DNA of 64,000 bases from an uncultured Lachnospiraceae bacterium (lineage in GTDB: Bacteria > Bacillota > Clostridia > Lachnospirales > Lachnospiraceae): contig CALWLK010000088.1 of assembly GCA_944381505.1 (NCBI GenBank), positions 77,936 to 141,935 of the forward strand, given 5' to 3'. Below are positions 38,808 through 45,209 of this stretch, one piece after another. How positions within the stretch are numbered: position 1 is the first letter of the stretch; each line of letters opens with the position of its first letter. The notes below the pieces were generated by a model, which saw only the letters and a program-made list of their open reading frames with translations, did not search any database and was not told the DNA's origin. Position numbers and translations under genes: made by a program.

Positions 38808-38830
38808 AAAACCTGATATAGCGAGGTTTT
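38808..38830 (+). terminator. Terminator after lgt
   Basis: Stem AAAACCT/AGGTTTT with a 9-nt loop. The T-run is part of the stem, so strength is uncertain. Confidence 0.5.
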
Positions 38831-38859
38831 ACGCAAAACTAACTAAATTATAAGTTCAT

Positions 38860-39083
38860 ATTTCTCTATGCAGTCCAACGCGGAAATGGCGTAAAGAAAC
38901 CGGCTGAATTGCAGATGGAGAAGAGCGTTACTACTTTGATAAAACACAAGATGAGCACGGCCTATACAAACGGGACGCGCTCATCTTTTTATATGGTCAA
39001 ACAGTTTTGCACCTACTTGTCATCGTTGTTGGCGGTAGAAACTATCCGGTCGCCTTAAAATATCTCGATACTATTAGAGAAAA
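38860..39083 (+). pseudogene. Unrecognised gene remnant at the left edge of the accessory segment
   Basis: A plus-strand frame reads PTRKWRKETG, a TGA stop, then from 38908 an open stretch IADGEERYYFDKTQDEHG, LYKRDALIFLYGQT and so on, up to the end of the minus-strand restriction-like gene. It has no start codon or ribosome site, and codon use differs from host genes. It looks like a decayed gene fragment, but I do not recognise the family. The stretch 38791-39083 otherwise holds only the lgt hairpin. Confidence 0.3.
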
Positions 39084-40170
39084 TTACAATGCCCTGACCG
39101 TCTCCAAAAACTGTCCCATGCTCACCGCTCCATGCGGTAGATTTTCCTCATCTCGGAACACCATGTAATAGCGGTACCGATTTCCCGCTGCATTCCGCCA
39201 CGCCGCGCCCGGCTCAATCTTCTCGAGGCTGTCATCGTTTTTCAGGTGTTCGCCCTTGGTTTCGGCAAGGACGATTTTGCCGCTCTGTGTCATAATCATA
39301 ATGTCCGGGTAGTGGTTGAAGTAGCCGTTAATGGCAAACCCATGCCGGGCAATATTCCGATGCCACCATAGAACATTGGGAACGGCTGTCAGTCGCTTCA
39401 CCAAATCCTGTTCCAGCGTGTTCATGTCCTCCTCGGCCTCATAGAGCGACCTTCCGTAAATCGCTGTACTGTTTATAGGATGAATTGCCGATGGAAGACG
39501 GTAAGACGGTTCGCATACGATTTTGCCACGATCAAGCCAAGTGAAGAAAGTTTTTTGGTAGTGCTGCTCCAATAGGCTTTCGATTTTGGCGCGGATTTTT
39601 GCGGCAAAGCCCGGCGGGGCTTTTTCCATAGCGGCAAGCTGCTCCTTGCTCAACAGCACCTTATCCCCATCGGTAAACAGGGATTGCGGAATCACCTGGA
39701 AAAACTGCGGGATCAGCAGCCCATCTACACTCTCCTGATATTGAGGGATGATATGGAATGTGTTCATTTTGTCCCGCACCTCCCACGGCAGGGCGGCGGC
39801 AAACAAGTCGTTGTCCGCGCCGTGCACCGCCTGATTGTATGCGTCTCCCGCCTGCTGAGCCTCGGCAAGCATACTGTCCGCTTTCGGGGCGGATTCCGGC
39901 GAATTTTCGTTCTCTCTGCGCCGTTGCAGCTCTGCCCCGATGGATTTCCCGTCCGGTCCTGCAAAATCGTCCTGAGGGACTTTGCCCTGTGCTCGGCGGT
40001 ATAGGGCAGGCGCAGGATGCGCCCCAAAATCTGTTCCACATCAACCTGACTGGTCTTGTTAGCAAGGGAAGCCGGAATATAGGCGAACAGGCAGTCCCAG
40101 CCCTCTTTCAGCGCGTTTACCGTGATAATATACCGCACCGGGCAACCCGGGGACAACAAGTCATATTTTT
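39084..40170 (-). pseudogene. Type III restriction-like helicase-nuclease, 3' part, frameshifted
   Basis: The minus strand encodes the C-terminal half of a Res-type DEAD helicase. CPVRYIITVNALKEGWDC and VDVEQILGRILRLPY are helicase motifs V-VI. After a frameshift near 39985-40003 the reading resumes as QDDFAGPDGKS, then MLAEAQQAGDAYNQAV, and ends with a PD-ExK nuclease core (YPDIMIM, then ETKGEHL). The N-terminal helicase domain is missing. The first part is joined in frame to the end of a DUF262 gene. With no Walker A and a broken frame it cannot be an active restriction enzyme. Codon use (CGN Arg, ATT/ATC Ile) is unlike the host genes. Confidence 0.82.
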
Positions 40171-40700
40171 GCCCGATGCAGTAATCCTTTGGGAAAATAT
40201 GATGAATGTCGATCTTCTCATTTGAGTATGTCGAGAAGTCCATCTCCGCGCCGGAAATAAAATCACAGGCATGGTTCTTCAGAATCAACGCCATAATGCC
40301 CTTGTACGCCGCAGACTGTCTGGATTGTAAGCTTAGAAGGCGAGTTGGGTTGAAGTAGAAATCAGTAACCGTTTTGGGAAGCTCACCGTTACTTGTAATC
40401 CATTTGATAACTTGCGTAATGTCATTGGCGTACCTTGTCTCGTTCGCCGAGCCGTACAATTCACCAAACACACCGCACCAATACCACTGCTTTACCATGT
40501 TCTTTGCAGTGGTCGTGTTAATCCGGTTTTCGTCCGTTAGCACTGTGCAGATGGCTGCAAGAGGAATAAGCTGTGTGCTATACGGAAGTTCGCGGCTGGA
40601 AAATACCCGCTCCTCTTGCAGCAATTTCGCTGCAGGAGAGAATCCTTTGCAAAGGTCGTCCGCATACTTTTGATAAGCTCTCAGACTTAAAGCCAATACA
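40171..40700 (-). pseudogene. DUF262/HNH (GmrSD-like) protein, 3' part
   Basis: About 175 residues match the C-terminal region of DUF262-DUF1524 proteins, the GmrSD type IV restriction family that attacks modified DNA. Diagnostic parts are SRQSAAYKGIMALILKN and the HNH-type core KIDIHHIFPKDYC. The N-terminal DUF262 ParB-like nucleotide domain is gone. Upstream the frame runs into AbiEii remnants, and downstream it passes without a stop into the restriction-helicase remnant. Clearly a deletion product, so loss of function is expected. Confidence 0.75.
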
Positions 40701-40760
40701 TCCTTTTTTTACAGCTTACCGTTCCACCCGACCGGAACGATGAGAGCAGCGCAAGCGTCG

Positions 40761-40871
40761 TCAGGAAATCTTTGTATTTAGAAGCCGTTCGAACATATAG
40801 TTCTGCAAAATGACCTGCGCCGGGATATTTTTCTGCTTTGCGATGTTGCGGATTTTCGCTTTCAGGCTCAT
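40761..40871 (-). pseudogene. AbiEii toxin, N-terminal fragment
   Basis: From ATG 40871 the frame reads MSLKAKIRNIAKQKNI, PAQVILQNYMFERLL, then stops after 36 residues. This is the typical start of AbiEii nucleotidyltransferase toxins (LKAKIRN, then QNYMFERFL). The next frame continues with SKYKDF, the expected continuation, so a frameshift broke it. The catalytic nucleotidyltransferase motifs are absent because the rest has been deleted. It lies 8 nt after the AbiEi stop, the normal bicistronic spacing. Confidence 0.75.
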
Positions 40872-40879
40872 GGCATTGC

Positions 40880-41473
40880 TCACAGTAGCACCTCCAAATA
40901 TTGACGCAGAACGCCTGATACCCGCATCTGTCGGGCATACTCATTCAGTCGGTTCAAGTCCTTCTTTGGAACGGCGGCGTACTGCTTCAGTGCCGATAAA
41001 AATGTCTCCGTCCCGATCTTGTTGCGGCTACGGATCACATCGCAGATGGTGCGCTCCAAATCGTAGCAGGGAACGAGATTCCCGGCGGGGGTTTGCAACA
41101 GTGTTTTGCCCAACCCAAACAGCTCCGGCTTGATGTAGTACACCTTGCACTCCGCTTTGATGGCCGTAGACGGGATGCATCCGGATGGCGCGGTTACGGT
41201 ATGCTCAAAGGGGGTGCGGTCGGAAATCTCGTGAAGGAACAGCGCCGTCTCGTGGGAAAAAATAATTTTCTTTGACCGGCGGCTGATGGACAGCAACTCG
41301 TCCTGCATATCCTCCGGTAGAATATACTGTCCCCTGACGATACGGTGAATCTTTTCCGCCTTGCACAGCTTGTAGAGCATCGCTTTGGAAATGCCATGCT
41401 GCGCCGCTGTTTTCGTTTCAATGATACCGCCATTTGCATTTGCAATCGCGGCAAGTTCCGCAATATAGTCCAT
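40880..41473 (-). CDS. abiEi: AbiEi-family type IV antitoxin
   Basis: A 197-residue protein with an N-terminal winged-helix AbiEi antitoxin domain (IIETKTAAQHGISKAMLYKLCKAEKI, HRIVRGQYILPED) and the C-terminal DNA-binding/neutralising domain (FSHETALFLHEISDRTPFEHTVTAP, CYDLERTICDVIR). Full length for the family. It normally represses its own promoter and neutralises the AbiEii toxin in abortive phage infection. ATG 41473 follows GAGGTGA. It has a near-consensus promoter, but its toxin gene is destroyed, leaving a solitary antitoxin. Codon use is unlike the host. Confidence 0.9.
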   Translation of the reverse strand: MDYIAELAAIANANGGIIETKTAAQHGISKAMLYKLCKAEKIHRIVRGQYILPEDMQDELLSISRRSKKIIFSHETALFLHEISDRTPFEHTVTAPSGCIPSTAIKAECKVYYIKPELFGLGKTLLQTPAGNLVPCYDLERTICDVIRSRNKIGTETFLSALKQYAAVPKKDLNRLNEYARQMRVSGVLRQYLEVLL

Positions 41474-41503
41474 CCGCTCACCTCGTAGTAACAACTTGAT
41501 AAT

Positions 41504-41532
41504 AGTATATCTAAAATTACGATGCTAGTCAA
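41504..41532 (-). promoter_or_regulatory. abiEi: Promoter of abiEi
   Basis: On the minus strand TTGACT (41532-41527), 17-nt spacer, TATACT (41509-41504), about 30 nt before the abiEi start. Confidence 0.8.
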
Positions 41533-41582
41533 CGCTCGCCTTAGCAATATTCGGAGTCAATAAAATTAACAGTATGCTATGT

Positions 41583-41678
41583 TCTCCAAACTGTCCGTTC
41601 GTGCTTTTTGTTGGCGGCAAGAAATCGGTGAAGCACAAAGAGTTTGAACAGTACATCAGTCAGGTGCTCGTGATCTGA
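41583..41678 (+). pseudogene. Unrecognised gene 3' fragment
   Basis: A plus-strand frame reads SPNCPFVLFVGGKKSVKHKE then FEQYISQVLVI and TGA, without a start codon. It looks like the tail of a gene whose body is missing. Family not recognised. The remainder of 41533-41876 (about 340 nt) holds only a promoter candidate and the ychF ribosome site. Confidence 0.25.
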
Positions 41679-41708
41679 CATTGCATTTGAAAAATTCGCG
41701 GAGAAGCC

Positions 41709-41737
41709 TTGAGGAAAAGAGCACCATGCGCTATACT
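41709..41737 (+). promoter_or_regulatory. Candidate promoter for ychF
   Basis: TTGAGG (41709-41714), 17-nt spacer, TATACT (41732-41737). It would give a leader of ~130 nt. Confidence 0.4.
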
Positions 41738-41876
41738 ATATAATCCGGTAGCATATGTTGACATAACCCAATACAGTACAGGTCAATGCGTAACCGGAGT
41801 AAAAATGGCATGGCCGCCAAAACGCCAAAGTGCGAAAAACCATGTAAATATAACATTTAAGGAGATGTAGAGATAT

Positions 41877-42974
41877 ATGAAATTAGGAATCGTAGGTCTT
41901 CCCAATGTGGGAAAGTCCACCTTGTTCAATTCGATAACAAAGGCGGGGGCGGAATCTGCAAACTATCCCTTCTGCACTATAGATCCCAATGTGGGGGTCG
42001 TGGCGGTGCCTGATGAGAGGCTTGATAAGCTGGCGGCTCTCTACAACTCGGAAAAGATCACCCCGGCGGTGATAGAGTTCGTGGATATTGCGGGGCTCGT
42101 TAAGGGCGCGTCAAAGGGTGAGGGCCTCGGAAACCAGTTCCTCGGAAATATCAGAGAGTGCGACGCCATAGTCCACGTTGTGAGATGCTTTGAGGATGAG
42201 AATATAGTACATGTGGAGGGCTCCATAGACCCCATAAGAGACATAGAGACCATAAATCTCGAGCTCATATTTTCGGATCTTGAGCTCCTTGAGAAGCGCA
42301 TCGGAAAGACGGCAAAGCTTGCCCACAACGACAAGGAAGCCAAGAAAGAGCTGGAGATATTGGAGAGGCTCAAGGCGAGACTTGAGGAGGGAAAGCCTGC
42401 GAGAGGACTTGAGCTTTCCGACGAGGATGAGGAGAAATTCGTAAACTCTCTGCAGCTTCTCACATGGAAGCCCCTGATATTTGCGGCAAACGTCTCAGAG
42501 GAGGACCTCTCAGACGACGGAGCCTCAAATCCCTATGTGGCGAGGGTAAGGGAGTATGCAAAGGAAAACGGAGATGGGGTCTTCGTCATATCTGCAAGGA
42601 TAGAGGAGGAGATATCAGAGCTCGACGATGACGAGAAGGCAGAGTATCTTGAAAGCCTTGGACTCAAGGAGTCGGGACTCGACAAGCTTATAAAGGCAAG
42701 TTATGATCTCTTGGGACTCATGTCCTTCCTCACGGCAGGTGAGAAGGAGACCAGAGCTTGGACCATAAAGAAGGGCACAAAGGCTCCGCAGGCTGCGGGA
42801 AAGATCCACTCGGATTTCGAGAGAGGCTTCATCCGCGCCGAGGTCATCAATTATCAGGAGCTTTTGGACTGCGGCTCTCTCGCGGCGGCAAAGGAAAAAG
42901 GCCTTGTGCGTCTGGAGGGCAAGGAATACGTTGTTCAGGATGGAGACACCATACTGTTCAGATTCAATGTATGA
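41877..42974 (+). CDS. ychF: Ribosome-binding ATPase YchF
   Basis: A 365-residue Obg-family P-loop NTPase. G1 is GLPNVGKST, and the G3 region is DIAGLVKGASKGEGLGN. The G4 position lacks the GTP-specific NKxD, as expected for the ATP-preferring YchF group. A TGS domain forms the C-terminus (around TIKKGTKAPQAAGKIHSDFERGF). The ATG is preceded by AAGGAGATG. Host-like codon use resumes here. Confidence 0.97.
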   Translation: MKLGIVGLPNVGKSTLFNSITKAGAESANYPFCTIDPNVGVVAVPDERLDKLAALYNSEKITPAVIEFVDIAGLVKGASKGEGLGNQFLGNIRECDAIVHVVRCFEDENIVHVEGSIDPIRDIETINLELIFSDLELLEKRIGKTAKLAHNDKEAKKELEILERLKARLEEGKPARGLELSDEDEEKFVNSLQLLTWKPLIFAANVSEEDLSDDGASNPYVARVREYAKENGDGVFVISARIEEEISELDDDEKAEYLESLGLKESGLDKLIKASYDLLGLMSFLTAGEKETRAWTIKKGTKAPQAAGKIHSDFERGFIRAEVINYQELLDCGSLAAAKEKGLVRLEGKEYVVQDGDTILFRFNV

Positions 42975-43022
42975 TCAGATTTAACATAGAATAAAACATA
43001 CGATAATATAATTATAATTATG

Positions 43023-43089
43023 AAAGCTCATGCTGTCATGCTATGAAAGAGGAGGCATACTCCCGCATACATGTCGGCGTGAGCTTTTT
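43023..43089 (+). terminator. Long extended terminator hairpin or structured RNA
   Basis: An 11-bp outer stem (AAAGCTCATGC/GCGTGAGCTTT, one wobble), a middle stem CATG-C-TATG/CATACATG and an inner GGAG/CTCC stem, then five T. Nearly the whole 65 nt is paired. It probably terminates ychF; a small RNA role is possible. The rest of 42975-43216 shows no gene. Confidence 0.7.
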
Positions 43090-43216
43090 ACTTTAGTTTT
43101 TATGCTCAATTATTCTTGAAAAACTACATCTTGTGTCTCATCAGAATCCCCAGCACAATTCTGAAAAATTCTCACAAAATAATGAAATAAAACTTAATAT
43201 TTTTCGCAGGGAAGTA

Positions 43217-43244
43217 TTGACTTTTACCCCTATTTGGTTAAAAA
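43217..43244 (+). promoter_or_regulatory. mraZ: Promoter of the mraZ cluster
   Basis: TTGACT (43217-43222) with a 16-nt spacer to TAAAAA (43239-43244). The -35 is good and the -10 weak. It lies directly upstream of the MraZ box array. Confidence 0.5.
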
Positions 43245-43253
43245 TAGATGCAT

Positions 43254-43290
43254 AAGTGGAGAAAAGTGTCAGTTTGTGGCAGGAAGTGGA
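43254..43290 (+). promoter_or_regulatory. MraZ operator array, four GTGG/GTGT boxes
   Basis: AAGTGG, AAGTGT, TTGTGG and AAGTGG have their GTG at 43256, 43266, 43276 and 43286, exactly 10 bp apart. MraZ is known to bind such 10-bp-phased repeats upstream of its own gene. The last box overlaps the GGAAG ribosome-binding region of mraZ. Confidence 0.85.
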
Positions 43291-43299
43291 AGATATCTG

Positions 43300-43725
43300 A
43301 TGTATATAGGAGAGTACAACCACACAATAGATGCCAAAGGCAGATTGATAGTCCCCGCAAAATTCAGAGAACAGCTTGGCGACAAGTTCGTTGTGACGAA
43401 GGGACTTGACGGCTGTCTTTCTGTCTATGACATGAATGCGTGGAACGTACTCGAGGAAAAGCTCAGTTCCCTTCCTATGACAAACCCCTCCGCCAGAAAG
43501 CTCTCCCGTTTTATGCTGGCAGGCGCCTCAGAGTGCGAGTTGGACAAGATGGGAAGGATACTGATACCCCAGGTTTTGAGAAGCGCCGCAGATCTTGAGA
43601 AGGATGTGGTGCTGGTGGGAGTAGGCACCAAGATCGAGATCTGGGACAAGAACAAGTGGACGGAAGCCAACTCCTATGATGATATGAGCGAGATCGCCGA
43701 GAGCTTGGAGGGATTCGGAATATAA
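43300..43725 (+). CDS. mraZ: Division/cell-wall cluster transcriptional regulator MraZ
   Basis: A 141-residue MraZ with two SpoVT/AbrB-like swapped-hairpin repeats: [19 protein letters not shown] at the N-terminus and [17 protein letters not shown] in the second half. It binds repeats upstream of its own gene and represses or tunes the cluster. The ATG at 43300 matches the family N-terminus ([11 protein letters not shown]); longer readings run into the operator. Its stop overlaps the rsmH start by one base. Confidence 0.97.
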   Translation: MYIGEYNHTIDAKGRLIVPAKFREQLGDKFVVTKGLDGCLSVYDMNAWNVLEEKLSSLPMTNPSARKLSRFMLAGASECELDKMGRILIPQVLRSAADLEKDVVLVGVGTKIEIWDKNKWTEANSYDDMSEIAESLEGFGI

Positions 43726-44657
43726 TGTTTAAACACAAGCCGGTCCTTCTTGAGGAAACCATAGAAGGATTAAATATAAAGCCCTACGGCATATATGCCG
43801 ACGGGACTCTCGGAGGAGGCGGGCATTCCTTTGAGATAGCCAAGCGCCTGACGGAGGGCGGCAGGCTTATAGGGATAGACAGAGACGAGGATGCGCTGAG
43901 AGCGGCTACAGAGAGGCTTTCTGAATTCTCCGACAGAGTGGAGACGGTCCGGGGGAACTACGAGGACACGGCGGCAATACTTAAGAGCCTCGGAATAAAG
44001 GGCCTCGACGGTATGCTCCTTGATCTGGGAGTTTCCTCCTATCAATTTGACGAGGCAAAGAGAGGTTTTTCCTACAAGAAGGAAGCTCCCCTTGACATGA
44101 GGATGGACAGGAGAGAGAAGACCACCGCTGCGGATATAGTAAACGGATATCCGGAGGCTGAACTCTACAGAATAATAAGAGACTACGGCGAGGACAGATT
44201 CGCTAAAAACATAGCGAAGCACATAGTAAACGAGAGAGAAAAAAAGCCCATAGAGACGACGACAGAGCTGGCGGAGATCGTTAAGCACGCAATACCCGCA
44301 AAGCTCAGGGAGGGAGGAGGACACCCCGCAAAGAGGACCTTCCAAGCCATAAGGATAGAACTCAACAGGGAGCTTGACATCCTGTCGGGATCTATTGACA
44401 GCCTGATAGACCTAATGAATCCCGGAGGGAGGCTTGCGATAATAACCTTCCACTCCCTTGAAGACAAGATAGTAAAGTCGGCTTTCAGGACTGCGGAAAA
44501 CCCCTGTATCTGCCCTCCGGACTTTCCGGTCTGTGTTTGCGGCAGAAAATCTAAGGGCAGGGTGATCACAAGGAAACCTGTTACGAGCTCAGAGGAAGAA
44601 CTCAAGGAGAACAACAGAGCGCACAGCGCAAAACTGAGGATTTTTGAAAAGGTATAG
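43725..44657 (+). CDS. rsmH: 16S rRNA (cytosine1402-N4)-methyltransferase
   Basis: A 310-residue RsmH (MraW). The SAM-binding region is [13 protein letters not shown] near the N-terminus, with the conserved [13 protein letters not shown] and the C-terminal [15 protein letters not shown]. It methylates C1402 in the ribosomal P site. Its usual position is after mraZ. Confidence 0.97.
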   Translation: MFKHKPVLLEETIEGLNIKPYGIYADGTLGGGGHSFEIAKRLTEGGRLIGIDRDEDALRAATERLSEFSDRVETVRGNYEDTAAILKSLGIKGLDGMLLDLGVSSYQFDEAKRGFSYKKEAPLDMRMDRREKTTAADIVNGYPEAELYRIIRDYGEDRFAKNIAKHIVNEREKKPIETTTELAEIVKHAIPAKLREGGGHPAKRTFQAIRIELNRELDILSGSIDSLIDLMNPGGRLAIITFHSLEDKIVKSAFRTAENPCICPPDFPVCVCGRKSKGRVITRKPVTSSEEELKENNRAHSAKLRIFEKV

Positions 44658-44672
44658 TTAAGGGTGGGGAGT

Positions 44673-45209
44673 ATGAGCGGCAAAAAGGCGGTTAATACCG
44701 GAAGACAGTCATCAGGTTCAGGACGGCAGACGAGAGGAAGAAACTCGGCTGCAGGTTTTTACGTGGATGGAAACACTGTCAGAAAGACCGCGCCTCGCTC
44801 TGTACCCGCAGAGAGGACCGGAAATAAAAAAGACGCCGAGAGACTCCACAGAGAACAAAGAAGGATCGCCAGAAACCGTGAGAAGGCACTTGCCATGGAT
44901 GTACCTTATCTTGTGGTGCTCACAGCGGCGGTACTCATGACCTTATATATTTGCTACAGCTATCTTTGCCTTCAATCCTCCATCAGTGCACATATGGATA
45001 ATGTTGAGCAGATGGAGACAAGGCTCGAGACCCTTAGAGCTGAAAATGACGCTTTGGAGTCGGGAATAAATACGAGCATTGACCTTAACTACGTGTATAA
45101 CGTGGCCATAAATGAACTGGGAATGGTTCATGCGGGCAAGGACAGCATAATAAACTTTGACAAAACAGAAAGCGAATATGTAAGGCAGTATGAGGACATC
45201 TCGGAATAA
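44673..45209 (+). CDS. ftsL: FtsL-type cell division protein
   Basis: A 178-residue bitopic protein: a long basic cytoplasmic N-terminus (about 1-75), one membrane helix (YLVVLTAAVLMTLYICYSYL), then an extracytoplasmic coiled coil (VEQMETRLETLRAENDALES) and the NVAINELGMV element common to FtsL/DivIC. ATG 44673 lies 8 nt after AGGG; a GTG at 44664 is less likely. Assignment rests on architecture and position between rsmH and the PBP gene. Low primary-sequence conservation makes FtsL versus DivIC hard to settle. Confidence 0.85.
   Translation: MSGKKAVNTGRQSSGSGRQTRGRNSAAGFYVDGNTVRKTAPRSVPAERTGNKKDAERLHREQRRIARNREKALAMDVPYLVVLTAAVLMTLYICYSYLCLQSSISAHMDNVEQMETRLETLRAENDALESGINTSIDLNYVYNVAINELGMVHAGKDSIINFDKTESEYVRQYEDISE

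Noticed and set aside
39661..40065. Minus-strand 134-codon and plus-strand 106/155-codon frames in the restriction remnant
   Set aside because: They overlap the recognisable helicase-nuclease frames, are Arg/Pro/Ser rich and carry no domain signal.
40687..40944. Minus-strand open frame of 85 codons between abiEi and the DUF262 remnant
   Set aside because: Its first half is out of frame with the AbiEii start, which reads correctly in the neighbouring frame. It only continues the broken toxin after the frameshift.
38791..41876. Segment considered as an IS element or integrase-borne island
   Set aside because: No transposase, integrase, terminal inverted repeats or adjoining tRNA were found; only the short near-repeat at its edges.
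43023..43089. Considered as a riboswitch controlling mraZ
   Set aside because: It lies well upstream of the mraZ promoter and ends in a T-run, so it cannot be in the mraZ leader; it matches no riboswitch I recognise.
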